Below, one piece after another: positions 1 to 8,486 of a stretch of DNA of 64,000 nucleotides. The position numbers and the translations under genes are program-made. The notes under the pieces are model-generated. The model was not told where the DNA came from. It saw nothing but the letters and a program-made list of their open reading frames with translations, and did not search any database. Numbering within the stretch: the stretch's first letter is position 1; each line of letters opens with the position of its first letter. The DNA is from Spirosoma endbachense (lineage in GTDB: Bacteria > Bacteroidota > Bacteroidia > Cytophagales > Spirosomataceae). Location of the stretch: the NCBI RefSeq assembly GCF_010233585.1, contig NZ_CP045997.1, positions 6,153,001 to 6,217,000 on the forward strand, in the 5' to 3' direction.

Positions 1-2097
1 AAGACAATCGAGCAACTGCGCGACAGCCTGTCCCGGATGCAAAACCGCTATGAGCAGGCCCTGAGCGAACGGGATAAACAGCTGAGCGAAGCCCAGGCAA
101 TGGCGGCCGTTTTTGCGAAGCAAACCGCAATCGACAGCAGTTATCAGAAAGCCTTCCTGCAATATAAAGAAGGCCAGTTTGCGAAAGCGTTATCGGCGCT
201 GGACGATGATGATATACGCATCAAACAATCCATGAAGAAGAGCGCTCAGGTAGGCACCGGCGCTCCTCCGAATGGTGCTTCTTCTAGTGCAAATGAGCAA
301 ACAAATCAAGTACCGGTGGAGGATCGGGCTGTCTACATCGGTAAGTGCTTGTTAAAAGCCAACATTTACCGCAGCCAGTATGACATGGACCAGGCGGCAC
401 ATTGGTATGAGGAAGCCATCCAGGCCGATCCGACGCAGGTGGAAAACATACTCACCTACGCCAACTTCCTACAGCAACTGAATCGGCCTCTGGAACCAGG
501 GCGTTGGTATCAGAAAGCCTTGGACCTCAATCCACCCGCTTCGCTTAAGGCCGACATCTACGTTGAATTGGGCTATTATCACATGGCCAACAATCGGTTC
601 GAGGAAGCCGAAGCCGCGCTTCAGCAAGCCAAAACTCTAAGACAGCAACTGGCCCGGACTAATCCTGAGCAGAATGAGCCGGGTCTGGCCCACGTGCTGG
701 ATGGATTAGGGACACTTTACTCGAAAAAAAGACAATTCGATGAGGCTGAAAAAGCCTTTGTTCAGGCCAAGAACATCCGCGAGAAACTGGTTGAAAAGTA
801 TGCCGATGAGTTTGAAGCCGATCTGGCGTTTTCGCTCAATAACCTGGGTACATTTTATTACATCAACAAACGGTTAGGCGACGCCGGAAAGACGTATCTC
901 CGCGCCAAAACGATACAGGATCGGCTTGTTCGCCGAAATGCGGATCAATATGAACCGGATCTGGCATCTACCCTGAATAATCTGGGTACGCTCAATTCTG
1001 ACCTGGAACGGATACCCGACGCAGAAACGGCCTATAAACAGTCTAAAGCCATTCGGGAGAAACTCGCTCAGAAAAACCCTGACCTATATGAACCGAGTCT
1101 GGCGCAGGTGCTTAATGATTTAGGCGATCTGTATAGCCTGACGAAGCGGTATCCTGAAGCAGAAGCCTCGTATCAACAGGCCAAAACCATTCGGGAAAAA
1201 CTCGCCCAGAAAAACCCCGACCAGTTTGAGGGCGACCTGGCACAAACCCTGACTGATATCGGTAATTTTTACCGGGATACAAAACGCTATCCAGAAGCCG
1301 AAGCAACGTATACGCGTGCCAAAACGATACAGCAGAAACTCGCCGGTAAGTTTGCCGAGCTGTTCGAACCGACTCTGGCGATGACTCTGGGCGATATGGG
1401 CTTTTTCTACACCGAAATGAAGCGCTACCCCGAAGCCGAAGCCTTTTATCAAGAGGCCAAAACGATTCAGGAAAAGCTTGCGAAAAAGAAGCCAATCGAT
1501 TTTGAGCCCGACCTGGTGTATACACTGATGGATATGGGAAATCTCTACTTCGACACAGAACGGCCCAGAGAAGCCAAAGGCGCGTATGTAAGGACCAAAG
1601 ACATCCTGGAGCGACTTGCCGCAACAGATGGCGGACAGTCGACCTCGCTACAGATTCAGGTCCTGCATCGACTGGCGCTCCTAAGCGATGCACAGGAGCG
1701 TAGCAGCTATTTTCTGGAAGCTGATTCCTTACAGCAAAAAGTGGTTGAACTGGTCGAAAAACAATTTGGTGATGCAGATTCGGCGCTGATGGCCCGTGAA
1801 TTGAGCAATTGGTCGTATCACTCGCTTTTCAGCAGAAAGTTTGCCAAAGCTCAATCATTAGCGGAGAAGTCGCTTTCCTACGATGACCACGAAGCATGGG
1901 TTAATGCCAATTTAGCGATGGCCTACCTGATGCAGGGCAAGCTTGACGATGCCAAATCGCTCTATACGTATCTGAAAAACAAACCCCACCGATCTGGCAG
2001 GTACAAAAAGACGTTTTTAGCCGACCTGGATGAATTGGAAGCCGCCGGTTTGACCCATCCAGATATGGCGATAATTCGCAAATTATTAAATCAATAG
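1..2097 (+). CDS. TPR-repeat protein, 5' end outside the window
   Basis: The reading frame is open from base 1, so the N-terminus lies outside the window; 698 residues are visible. The first visible stretch is charged and heptad-like, suggesting the end of a coiled coil. From about residue 110 the protein is a chain of tetratricopeptide repeats. At about residues 200-510 these become long, nearly identical units of about 46 residues with kinesin-light-chain character (recurring words AKTIREKLAQKNP and KRYPEAEA). TPR arrays are protein-protein interaction scaffolds. No enzymatic domain is visible, so the partner and role are unknown. Repeat similarity implies recent internal duplication. A hairpin terminator overlaps the stop codon. 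Confidence 0.85.
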   Translation, partial: KTIEQLRDSLSRMQNRYEQALSERDKQLSEAQAMAAVFAKQTAIDSSYQKAFLQYKEGQFAKALSALDDDDIRIKQSMKKSAQVGTGAPPNGASSSANEQTNQVPVEDRAVYIGKCLLKANIYRSQYDMDQAAHWYEEAIQADPTQVENILTYANFLQQLNRPLEPGRWYQKALDLNPPASLKADIYVELGYYHMANNRFEEAEAALQQAKTLRQQLARTNPEQNEPGLAHVLDGLGTLYSKKRQFDEAEKAFVQAKNIREKLVEKYADEFEADLAFSLNNLGTFYYINKRLGDAGKTYLRAKTIQDRLVRRNADQYEPDLASTLNNLGTLNSDLERIPDAETAYKQSKAIREKLAQKNPDLYEPSLAQVLNDLGDLYSLTKRYPEAEASYQQAKTIREKLAQKNPDQFEGDLAQTLTDIGNFYRDTKRYPEAEATYTRAKTIQQKLAGKFAELFEPTLAMTLGDMGFFYTEMKRYPEAEAFYQEAKTIQEKLAKKKPIDFEPDLVYTLMDMGNLYFDTERPREAKGAYVRTKDILERLAATDGGQSTSLQIQVLHRLALLSDAQERSSYFLEADSLQQKVVELVEKQFGDADSALMARELSNWSYHSLFSRKFAKAQSLAEKSLSYDDHEAWVNANLAMAYLMQGKLDDAKSLYTYLKNKPHRSGRYKKTFLADLDELEAAGLTHPDMAIIRKLLNQ

Positions 2098-2134
2098 CCG
2101 TTTGGGCTTACTGTTAGTGAGCCCAAACGGCTAT
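2094..2134. terminator. Bidirectional hairpin terminator
   Basis: Arms of 17 bp (2094-2110 and 2118-2134) pair with one mismatch around a 7-nt loop. It starts inside the stop codon of the TPR gene and lies between convergent genes, so it probably ends both transcripts. There is no strong U-run. Confidence 0.7.
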
Positions 2135-2149
2135 CAGACGTATCTTTAA

Positions 2150-3235
2150 TCACTTTAACGAAACTGACTTGCCTGATTTTGCGGAGGCTTTGGCTGCTTC
2201 CAGAATTTCAACAACCGTTACGTTGACTGGTAATTCATATAAATCGTTTTCATCCAGTTTCAGGCGACCTTGCACTACGTCGGCCAATACCGAAAAAGGA
2301 TCTGTAAAAGGGGCAGGGCGGGGATCAAGTTTTTTTCGCTCTTCCGGGGCTTTACCGTCTAACCGTTCCCTGACTGTTGTTGCATCAATAGCCACAGCAT
2401 ATCCCTTTGTTCCGTACACTTCCATGTCCTTGCGGGCAAATGTCCAGTTCCAGGAGCCTTGAATAATGCATTGGGCTGTCGGATATTGTAAAATGATGGA
2501 CGCTTCATCATCCACGTTCGGATATATATCGGGTTTATTCTGATGCGTAACGGCCATCACGGAAAGGGGACGTTTGCCTTTCATCAACCAGGTCATCAGG
2601 TTAGCGCCATAACAGCCAAAATCGACCAAAGCACCCGCCCCGTTTTTGGCAGGATCAGTTAAAATGGCGAAAAACTCGTTGCTGACGTTGATTTCTTTAG
2701 GTCCCTGGTGCCCGTCATTGACCATAACTTTTCTAATTTCCCCTAATTTACCGGCCTGATACAATTCATTAACGTACTGGTTGCTGGCATACCAGGACGT
2801 TTCGAAATTGGTCAGGACTTTAATCGTATTCTTCTGAGCCAGGGTCTGAATTTCTTTTGCATCGGCAAACGTAGTAGCCAGTGGTTTTTCCACCATTACA
2901 TTTATTTTTCTGGGTGCACAGGCACGTACAATCGTGATATGGTCACTGATTGCTCCAAAAGCCGAAACAGCATCTGGTTTTGTCTGATCCAGCATCTTCG
3001 TTAAATCACTAAAAAACAGCTTCTTATCCAGATTGTATCGTTTAATAAAACGATCAACCAGTTCCTGATTCGGTTCGTAAATACCAACCAGTTCAACGTC
3101 CTTTTTATCCGGTCGGTTAAAAATCCAGCCTACGTGTCCATGACTTAACCCGGCAATGGCAAGCTTCAATGGCGTTTGTGCGCGACCAGATGTGATCAGG
3201 AAAGCAAAAAGCAAAAGGGTTACTAAATAGTTCAT
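2150..3235 (-). CDS. Gfo/Idh/MocA-family oxidoreductase with N-terminal signal peptide
   Basis: A putative NAD(P)-dependent sugar or polyol dehydrogenase of 361 residues. The N-terminal Rossmann region has the motif IAGLSHGHVGW and the family EKPLAT motif around residue 120, whose lysine is catalytic in the family. The C-terminal half matches the substrate-binding domain. I chose the ATG at 3235 because it opens a hydrophobic Sec-type leader ending near SGRAQ; an upstream start at 3268 would bury it. Export would place the enzyme in the periplasm. Many Bacteroidota paralogues are exported by Tat, but no twin-arginine motif is seen here. The substrate cannot be told. It converges on the TPR gene and appears monocistronic. 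Confidence 0.85.
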   Translation of the reverse strand: MNYLVTLLLFAFLITSGRAQTPLKLAIAGLSHGHVGWIFNRPDKKDVELVGIYEPNQELVDRFIKRYNLDKKLFFSDLTKMLDQTKPDAVSAFGAISDHITIVRACAPRKINVMVEKPLATTFADAKEIQTLAQKNTIKVLTNFETSWYASNQYVNELYQAGKLGEIRKVMVNDGHQGPKEINVSNEFFAILTDPAKNGAGALVDFGCYGANLMTWLMKGKRPLSVMAVTHQNKPDIYPNVDDEASIILQYPTAQCIIQGSWNWTFARKDMEVYGTKGYAVAIDATTVRERLDGKAPEERKKLDPRPAPFTDPFSVLADVVQGRLKLDENDLYELPVNVTVVEILEAAKASAKSGKSVSLK

Positions 3236-3636
3236 TGGCTTAAAATGGAGGCTTGTGTAGTCAATCACTAACTGCTAAAGGCTTGCATCTACCTGCACAT
3301 ACTGCCTTAGAACTACCAAAATGAAGTTGCGGGCCGAATAGATCCCTGATTTCGTACGCTCTTTGTTCGCATTTTCTGGATTACAGAAACAGAGCCTTGG
3401 GGATACCAGGTTAACAGCCTGCGAACTAATCCAAGTATAAGAACATTTATAATCGACAATCCAGACCTATAAACTCGGTTAACAATCGGTAGATCAGGTT
3501 CTGATCCTCGAAAAGCTGGAGGATTTCGCCCGCTTCGCCGGTGATGGCAATCATTAATAAGTGGTGGGTTATGGTTTTTGTAGCCGGTTAATCACTTCGT
3601 TCCTTGATTCATTGTCCTATTTCTATATTGGTAGAT
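3236..3636. other. Intergenic region, no supported gene
   Basis: About 400 bp between divergent genes. The minus strand holds a 35-codon ATG ORF (3447-3554) with a plausible coding look (starts MIAITGEAGE), but I recognise no family and it could be a gene remnant. No hairpin or clear TAnnTTTG promoter was found. Confidence 0.4.
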
Positions 3637-4716
3637 ATGGAAAACAGAAAATCGACACTGCCTACGACCACTAGCCTTTTTCTGGATTTCCTCCGAATTT
3701 GCTCGGCTGTCATAGTCCTACTCGTTCATTCAGAAGAAAAGCTTTCTCCTTCTACCAAAATCTTTAGAGGTGATACAGGCCACTATGCCGTTATTATTTT
3801 CTTTGTGCTTTCTGGCTATGTTATTTCATACAGTACATCTGGAAAACCAAGCGCCTTAGGGTACGCAATTGCGCGGCTTACCAGGCTATATTCAGTCCTA
3901 ATCCCAGCCCTATTAATTACCGTACTAATTCACCTTTTCATTCTTTACATTGATCCTGTCCTGGCTCACCAATACACCAGGAGGTATGAAGTGATTCGGT
4001 ATGTACTATCGGTTTGCTTCTTGTCCCAGATCTGGGGACTTTCATCTTACCCGACCATAAATTCACCGCTTTGGTCGCTATGCTATGAATTTTGGTATTA
4101 CCTATTTTTTGGTCTCTGGATTTATAGAGGACGTATTAGCGCTAAAGGCAAACTCCTTGCGGTCCTGGCGGGCCTACTGGCAGGCCCCCAAATAGTACTG
4201 CTCATGCCCGTATGGCTAATGGGATGTTACATACAACGGCTTCCCAAATCAAATCTAGGAATCGGTCTACTTTGCATCCTATCAATAGTGTCAGTTACGG
4301 GAGCCGTCATTGCCTTTTCAAATCCAGGGATGCCTTATTCAATTGGTTATCCGCCATTTTATTTTTCCAATCAATTCATTACCGATTGGCTATTTGGGCT
4401 TTTTGTTGCAGCCGCCATCTACTTCTTCCCGTTTCAAGACCTGCCCTTGCAAAAGCCATCCTGGTTTACCCAATTTAGGCTCATTGCCGATCTAACCTTT
4501 TCACTTTATATTCTACATTACCCGCTCATTATTTTATTTCAATCCCTGGTAAGCTATACCTCAACATGGTGGATGCCAATTGCTTTGTGCATTGGCATCG
4601 TCACTATGATAATAGGCTATGCAATAGAGCAGAAACGGCAAACCTGGAAATCGTTTTTTGTGTCTTTTTTTGATAAAGCCTTGCCCTTTATAAGAAATAC
4701 AAAGGCGACAGTATAG
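3637..4716 (+). CDS. Acyltransferase 3 family membrane protein
   Basis: A 359-residue polytopic membrane protein of the acyltransferase-3 (OafA/WecH-like) family, which moves acetyl or other acyl groups onto extracytoplasmic sugars. The N-terminal segment FLDFLRICSAVIVLLVHSEE carries the R and H typical of the first family helix, and IIFFVLSGYVISY is the second conserved helix. About ten hydrophobic segments follow. I prefer the ATG at 3637 over an upstream TTG at 3604 because family members begin close to the first helix. The substrate is unknown and no glycan cluster is adjacent. Confidence 0.8.
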   Translation: MENRKSTLPTTTSLFLDFLRICSAVIVLLVHSEEKLSPSTKIFRGDTGHYAVIIFFVLSGYVISYSTSGKPSALGYAIARLTRLYSVLIPALLITVLIHLFILYIDPVLAHQYTRRYEVIRYVLSVCFLSQIWGLSSYPTINSPLWSLCYEFWYYLFFGLWIYRGRISAKGKLLAVLAGLLAGPQIVLLMPVWLMGCYIQRLPKSNLGIGLLCILSIVSVTGAVIAFSNPGMPYSIGYPPFYFSNQFITDWLFGLFVAAAIYFFPFQDLPLQKPSWFTQFRLIADLTFSLYILHYPLIILFQSLVSYTSTWWMPIALCIGIVTMIIGYAIEQKRQTWKSFFVSFFDKALPFIRNTKATV

Positions 4717-5070
4717 TCACTTCAAACGAAACCCTGCAATTACGATATAGGATTTATGCCTCCGTAATTTTCACATTAATAGCTTATTGGCGTCGCCGGA
4801 TACTCAATTCGTATTTAGGTTAACCCGAACGAAAGGCCAGTTAAGATTCATTACCTCGCAATACCCGACTGAGCTGTCTGTGTCGCGCCAGAACGACACA
4901 GTGCTCCGACAAATCCATCTGAAAGTAGGGCTCATGCGGCAATACGGGAATCAATTAGATTATCGAAGAATCCGAGGTTGTAACATCACCACGGTATACC
5001 TGTTTCCGCGGCAAAACCACAAACATAGAAAAAAACAATGTCCTCTACAAGAAGGTAGATTGACCCAAAA
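4717..5070. other. Intergenic region, no supported gene
   Basis: About 350 bp downstream of the acyltransferase gene. An ORF can be opened here (4787-5338), but it runs through both tRNA genes antisense and has no recognisable domain, so I do not call it. A small hairpin with 8-bp arms lies at 4878-4901. Confidence 0.5.
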
Positions 5071-5109
5071 AAACACAAAAGCCACTGATAGTCAGTGGCT
5101 TTTGTGTTT
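5071..5109. terminator. Terminator of the tRNA-Gly/tRNA-Leu unit
   Basis: A perfect 18-bp inverted repeat (5071-5088 and 5092-5109) around the loop TAG. It is A-rich on one side and T-rich on the other, so it can act as an intrinsic terminator in both directions. It lies 21 bp beyond the 3' end of tRNA-Leu. Confidence 0.85.
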
Positions 5110-5130
5110 TTCCCTTTTTAGAGAGTGTTG

Positions 5131-5216
5131 TACCAGGAGCGGGAGTCGAACCCGCACGGGCCGTAAAGCCCACAGGATTTTAAGTCCGGCGTGTCTACCA
5201 ATTCCACCATCCCGGC
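5131..5216 (-). tRNA. tRNA-Leu (anticodon UAA)
   Basis: An 86-nt cloverleaf read on the minus strand. The acceptor stem GCCGGGA pairs with TCCTGGT through two G-U pairs, and the discriminator is A. The anticodon loop CTTAAAA gives UAA, a long variable arm typical of class II tRNAs is present, and the T-arm contains GGTTCGAC. CCA is not encoded. It lies downstream of tRNA-Gly with a hairpin between them. Confidence 0.95.
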
Positions 5217-5239
5217 GCTTCCACAGAAGCGGACATTTA

Positions 5240-5274
5240 CGAAAAAAGCACCGTGGGTCGGTGCCTTTTTTCGT
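5240..5274. terminator. Hairpin between tRNA-Gly and tRNA-Leu
   Basis: An A-rich arm (5241-5253) pairs with a T-rich arm (5259-5273) with one bulged base and the loop TGGGT. It immediately follows the encoded CCA of tRNA-Gly. It looks like a terminator, but as no separate promoter is evident for tRNA-Leu it may be leaky or act in processing. Confidence 0.6.
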
Positions 5275-5349
5275 GGAGCGAAAGACGGGGTTCGAACCCG
5301 CGACCTCGACCTTGGCAAGGTCGCGCTCTACCAGCTGAGCTACTTTCGC
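5274..5349 (-). tRNA. tRNA-Gly (anticodon GCC)
   Basis: A 76-nt tRNA including an encoded CCA (5274-5276). The acceptor stem GCGAAAG/CTTTCGC is perfect, the discriminator is T, the anticodon loop TTGCCAA gives GCC, and the T-arm has GGTTCGAA. It is first in a two-tRNA unit with tRNA-Leu. Confidence 0.96.
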
Positions 5350-5385
5350 ATTTTCAATTTGCCCTACCTCGGCGAATTGTGGATG

Positions 5386-5415
5386 CAAATTTAGTGGGTT
5401 TTATCCGTTTGTCAA
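5386..5415 (-). promoter_or_regulatory. Bacteroidota-type promoter of the tRNA-Gly/Leu unit
   Basis: On the minus strand a -7 element TAAATTTG (5386-5393) follows a -33 TTG (5413-5415) with 19 bp between, matching the Bacteroidota primary-sigma consensus. It is 36 bp upstream of tRNA-Gly. Confidence 0.75.
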
Positions 5416-5471
5416 GTCTATCGCTGAAAAAAAATTTACCTGCTCCCCTCAAATAAGCCGCTCAAAACTGA

Positions 5472-6335
5472 TTACGAACGAGTTAATGCAATTAAAACCA
5501 GAAAAAAACTATTCAAGCCAATGCTCGAAATCCACATCATCCGCATGGTTGTACGATAATTCGCCAGACTACTGTCTCGATATACCAGCCAAAACCAGCG
5601 CAGAAAGAAAACAACAGCCGGAAACAGAAACGCCAGATATAATAATACAACATAGCTACCATCAAAATACGTATAGAAGCCAATTAGCGACAACGCATAA
5701 AGTATCACCGCACTTAGGAATGTACCTCGAATGCCCATCATCCGACTGATGGTCATATCACCCCGACGGGCATCTTCCTCATGCTGATATACCTGCGTAA
5801 CAGGGTATAAGGCCATCAGATTTAAGGTAGCCAGCAAGCCGCCAAAGAGGAGTTTAGGCTCTGTAATAGTGGATAACGGCAAATCATTGATGGAAATATA
5901 GGTCATGATGTACGTTAGCCCTCCCTGAAGAATACTGATCAGGAACCAGCTCAAAATCGGGTACTTTTTGAGTCGTATTCGGTCGTGGCTATACGCTTTT
6001 GTAACAAACCCGTAAACAAGTAAGTAGAGCACAAAAGGCCAGTTGACGAACATTCCCAGCAAAAGCGCGACCCCATCGAGCACCCACGATACCCAATACA
6101 GATCTTTGTCGACGGGAGGGGGCGTTTCCAGGCCGCCAATGCTACCTTCATCCTTATCAAAATAGCTATTATAGGCATTACTGGCCGGATAAAGCAGCAA
6201 ATGCACAACTAAAAGCACGATTATAGATTTGGTAATATCTGGAGTCGCTGATTGACTAATGGCAAACCAGAACATTGGCAATAAGAAAAACGAGAAGGGT
6301 ACGCGCAGGTGTAGCCAAATAGTACGGGCGGTCAT
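5472..6335 (-). CDS. UbiA-family prenyltransferase
   Basis: A 287-residue integral membrane protein of the UbiA superfamily, which attaches a polyprenyl chain from prenyl diphosphate to an aromatic acceptor. The first metal-diphosphate motif is seen as NAYNSYFDKDEGS near residues 53-65, and the second Asp-rich loop as AYSHDRIRLKKYP near 114-126. Eight to nine hydrophobic helices are visible. It is divergent from a type III polyketide synthase 99 bp away. That pairing suggests prenylation of the synthase's phenolic product, which is an inference. Menaquinone or heme-O synthesis is less likely because no other gene of those pathways is nearby. Confidence 0.82.
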   Translation of the reverse strand: MTARTIWLHLRVPFSFFLLPMFWFAISQSATPDITKSIIVLLVVHLLLYPASNAYNSYFDKDEGSIGGLETPPPVDKDLYWVSWVLDGVALLLGMFVNWPFVLYLLVYGFVTKAYSHDRIRLKKYPILSWFLISILQGGLTYIMTYISINDLPLSTITEPKLLFGGLLATLNLMALYPVTQVYQHEEDARRGDMTISRMMGIRGTFLSAVILYALSLIGFYTYFDGSYVVLLYLAFLFPAVVFFLRWFWLVYRDSSLANYRTTMRMMWISSIGLNSFFLVLIALTRS

Positions 6336-6434
6336 GGCGTGTTTTTAATGAGAGTCGTCAATTTACAGAACTTTCGGCAATCAGCATAGTTATACAACCA
6401 ATGGCGTTCTATGAATAAATGAACGCTTCGGCGA
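6336..6434. promoter_or_regulatory. Shared divergent regulatory region of UbiA and the type III PKS
   Basis: This 99-bp interval must hold both promoters. No perfect TAnnTTTG is present. A 6-bp hairpin (6404-6409 with 6421-6426) sits 8 bp before the PKS start codon and could influence translation. Confidence 0.45.
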
Positions 6435-7643
6435 ATGGCTCCACGGCAATCTCAACCAGACGGTTATATCAATGCTATCGGTACTTCAGTACCTGCTTAC
6501 TATGCCTCTCAACAACATGCGGCAGAATTCATGGCCGATCTCCTTCAGCTCGATGATCGCGATCGCCGTCGATTGATGACCTTGTACCGCTATACCCGAA
6601 TCGAAAAGCGGCACACGGTTATGGCCGATTATACGCGCTCCATGGGCGAATTTACCTTCTATCCTAACACGCCTGGTATGGAACCGTTTCCGACGGTGAG
6701 CCAGCGAATGGGCGTTTATCGGCAGGAAGCCGTTCCACTAGCCTTGAAGGCCATTAGCGATTGTTTTAGCAGCTATCCCGACTTCGATCCACAAACCATT
6801 ACCCATTTGATTACCGTCAGTTGTACGGGGCTGTATGCACCAGGGCCAGATATTGAGATCATTGAAGCGCTGGGATTACCTACCACCACTCAACGGCTGG
6901 CAATCAATTTTATGGGTTGCTATGGGGCTTTCAACGGCCTGAAAGCGGCCAATGCCATCGTTCGGTCTGAGCCGGATGCAAAAGTGCTGGTCGTTTGTAT
7001 TGAATTGTGTACCATCCACTTTCAGAAGAAAACAGAAACGGACTATTTACTTTCAAACGCGCTGTTTGCTGATGGCTCAGCTGCTGTGTTGGTCGAAAGC
7101 AAACCCCGTCCTGAGCAATCGTTTCGCCTGCGATCGTTCTATTGTGATTTGCTGCCCGAAGGAAAAGACGCTATGGCCTGGCATATTAGCGATTTTGGCT
7201 TCGAAATGACTCTTACGGCTGACGTGCCAACTCACATTCAGCGAGGTATTGGCCAGCTCATGCAACGACTGCTGGCTCAATGCGGTTTGACATTAGGCGA
7301 TATTGGTCAGTATGCGCTACACCCTGGTGGCCGTCGAATTCTGGAAGTAATCGAAGAACAACTCGGTATCACGGCCAATGATGACCGTTATGCGTATAAT
7401 GTGTTGCGGCAATTTGGTAATATGTCCTCGGCAACGGTCTTATTTGTCTTAAAAGCGGTTTGGGAGGATCTTATTTCCGGCGTAGCCAGGCTCGATACTG
7501 ACCGGCCCAATATTCTGAGTTGCGCATTCGGTCCGGGCCTGACCCTGGAAGCGATGGTTCTTGAAGCCCTTGTCAATGAATCATCTATAATTCCTGATTT
7601 TGCTACGTCAGAATCTTCCAGCGCATTAGTCCCAGTTTTGTAA
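6435..7643 (+). CDS. Type III polyketide synthase (chalcone/stilbene synthase family)
   Basis: A 402-residue homodimeric ketosynthase that extends an acyl-CoA starter with malonyl-CoA and cyclises the chain to a resorcinol, pyrone or phloroglucinol type product. The catalytic triad is visible: Cys in NFMGCYGAFNGLK (about residue 163), His in ALHPGGRRILE (about 297) and Asn in RQFGNMSSATV (about 329). The length is normal for bacterial family members. The divergent UbiA gene suggests a prenylated product. Its last 41 bp overlap the 3' end of the convergent glycosyltransferase gene. The starter unit and product cannot be told from sequence. Confidence 0.93.
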   Translation: MAPRQSQPDGYINAIGTSVPAYYASQQHAAEFMADLLQLDDRDRRRLMTLYRYTRIEKRHTVMADYTRSMGEFTFYPNTPGMEPFPTVSQRMGVYRQEAVPLALKAISDCFSSYPDFDPQTITHLITVSCTGLYAPGPDIEIIEALGLPTTTQRLAINFMGCYGAFNGLKAANAIVRSEPDAKVLVVCIELCTIHFQKKTETDYLLSNALFADGSAAVLVESKPRPEQSFRLRSFYCDLLPEGKDAMAWHISDFGFEMTLTADVPTHIQRGIGQLMQRLLAQCGLTLGDIGQYALHPGGRRILEVIEEQLGITANDDRYAYNVLRQFGNMSSATVLFVLKAVWEDLISGVARLDTDRPNILSCAFGPGLTLEAMVLEALVNESSIIPDFATSESSSALVPVL

Positions 7644-8343
7644 AAAAATACAACAGTGAGGTCCGAAGAACGCCTAAGCCATAGATGGAGCTTCTACGGA
7701 AGTTGATCGACGAAGCTTCTTTGAAGTACTTTGTTGGACAGGTAACTTCGGCAATCTCGTAACCCTTGTAGAAAATCTGGGCGATCATTTCGTTATCAAA
7801 AATGAAATCGTCGGAATTATGCGTAAAGTCCAAACTCCGCAGTACTTCACCAGAGAAAGCCCGGTAGCCCGTGTGATATTCCGACAACTTCTGATTCATC
7901 AACAGATTCTGCGCAAACGTCAAAAATCTGTTGGCAATGTATTTGTACATTGGCATACCACCCTTGAGTGCCCCTTTTCCTAAAATACGCGACGCAAAAA
8001 CGACAGGATAAAGCCCGTTACCAATGATAGAGATCATGGCGGGTAGCAGCATGGGTGTATACTGGTAATCAGGATGCAACATCACAACAATATCAGCCCC
8101 CAGCTCCAGGGCTTTGGCATAACAGGTTTTTTGATTACCGCCATAGCCTTTATTCCGGTCATGCCGGATAACGTGCCGGATACCCAACTGCCGGGCAACG
8201 TCAACGGTATTATCAGGACTGGCATCGTCTACCAGAATTACATCATCGACAAGATCAAACGGAATTTCCCGGTACGTACGCTCAAGCGTTAGTGCTGCCC
8301 GATAAGCGGGCATTACCACAATAACTTTTTTATTATTAAACAT
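7603..8343 (-). CDS. Glycosyltransferase family 2 (dolichyl-phosphate-mannose-synthase-like)
   Basis: A 246-residue GT-A glycosyltransferase. The nucleotide-sugar fold starts at VIVVMPAYRAALTLERT; VDDASPDNT holds the DD pair, and MLHPDYQYTP is the HPD variant of the metal-binding DxD. The EYHTGYRAFS segment is typical of GT2 enzymes that load polyprenyl phosphate or act in surface glycan assembly. No strong transmembrane helix is seen, although the C-terminus is mildly hydrophobic. The stop codon lies inside the PKS gene on the opposite strand. The start codon is so close to its promoter that the mRNA may be leaderless. Confidence 0.88.
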   Translation of the reverse strand: MFNNKKVIVVMPAYRAALTLERTYREIPFDLVDDVILVDDASPDNTVDVARQLGIRHVIRHDRNKGYGGNQKTCYAKALELGADIVVMLHPDYQYTPMLLPAMISIIGNGLYPVVFASRILGKGALKGGMPMYKYIANRFLTFAQNLLMNQKLSEYHTGYRAFSGEVLRSLDFTHNSDDFIFDNEMIAQIFYKGYEIAEVTCPTKYFKEASSINFRRSSIYGLGVLRTSLLYFFTKLGLMRWKILT

Positions 8344-8347
8344 AGGC

Positions 8348-8378
8348 CAAAACTAACGGGTTAGGGGCATTATGCCAA
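8348..8378 (-). promoter_or_regulatory. Promoter of the glycosyltransferase gene, probably leaderless
   Basis: The -7 element TAGTTTTG (8348-8355) and a -33 TTG (8376-8378) are 20 bp apart. The -7 element ends 4 bp before the start codon, so transcription should begin at or within a few bases of the ATG. Confidence 0.6.
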
Positions 8379-8486
8379 TTATTTGCTCAACGAAGCCGGT
8401 AGCTTCAACAGTTTGAGCGTAGATTTGCGGATTGATGTCAACTTTTCCGTCTTCACGGCGTTAGTTTTCTATCCGCCTTACTGTTT

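Noticed and set aside
1112..1693. Long minus-strand ORF opposite the TPR gene
   Set aside because: It lies wholly antisense to the TPR repeats, its periodic sequence mirrors them, and no domain is recognisable.
4787..5338. 183-codon plus-strand ORF
   Set aside because: Its second half runs antisense through the tRNA-Leu and tRNA-Gly genes and a terminator; the translation is low-plausibility and matches no family I know.
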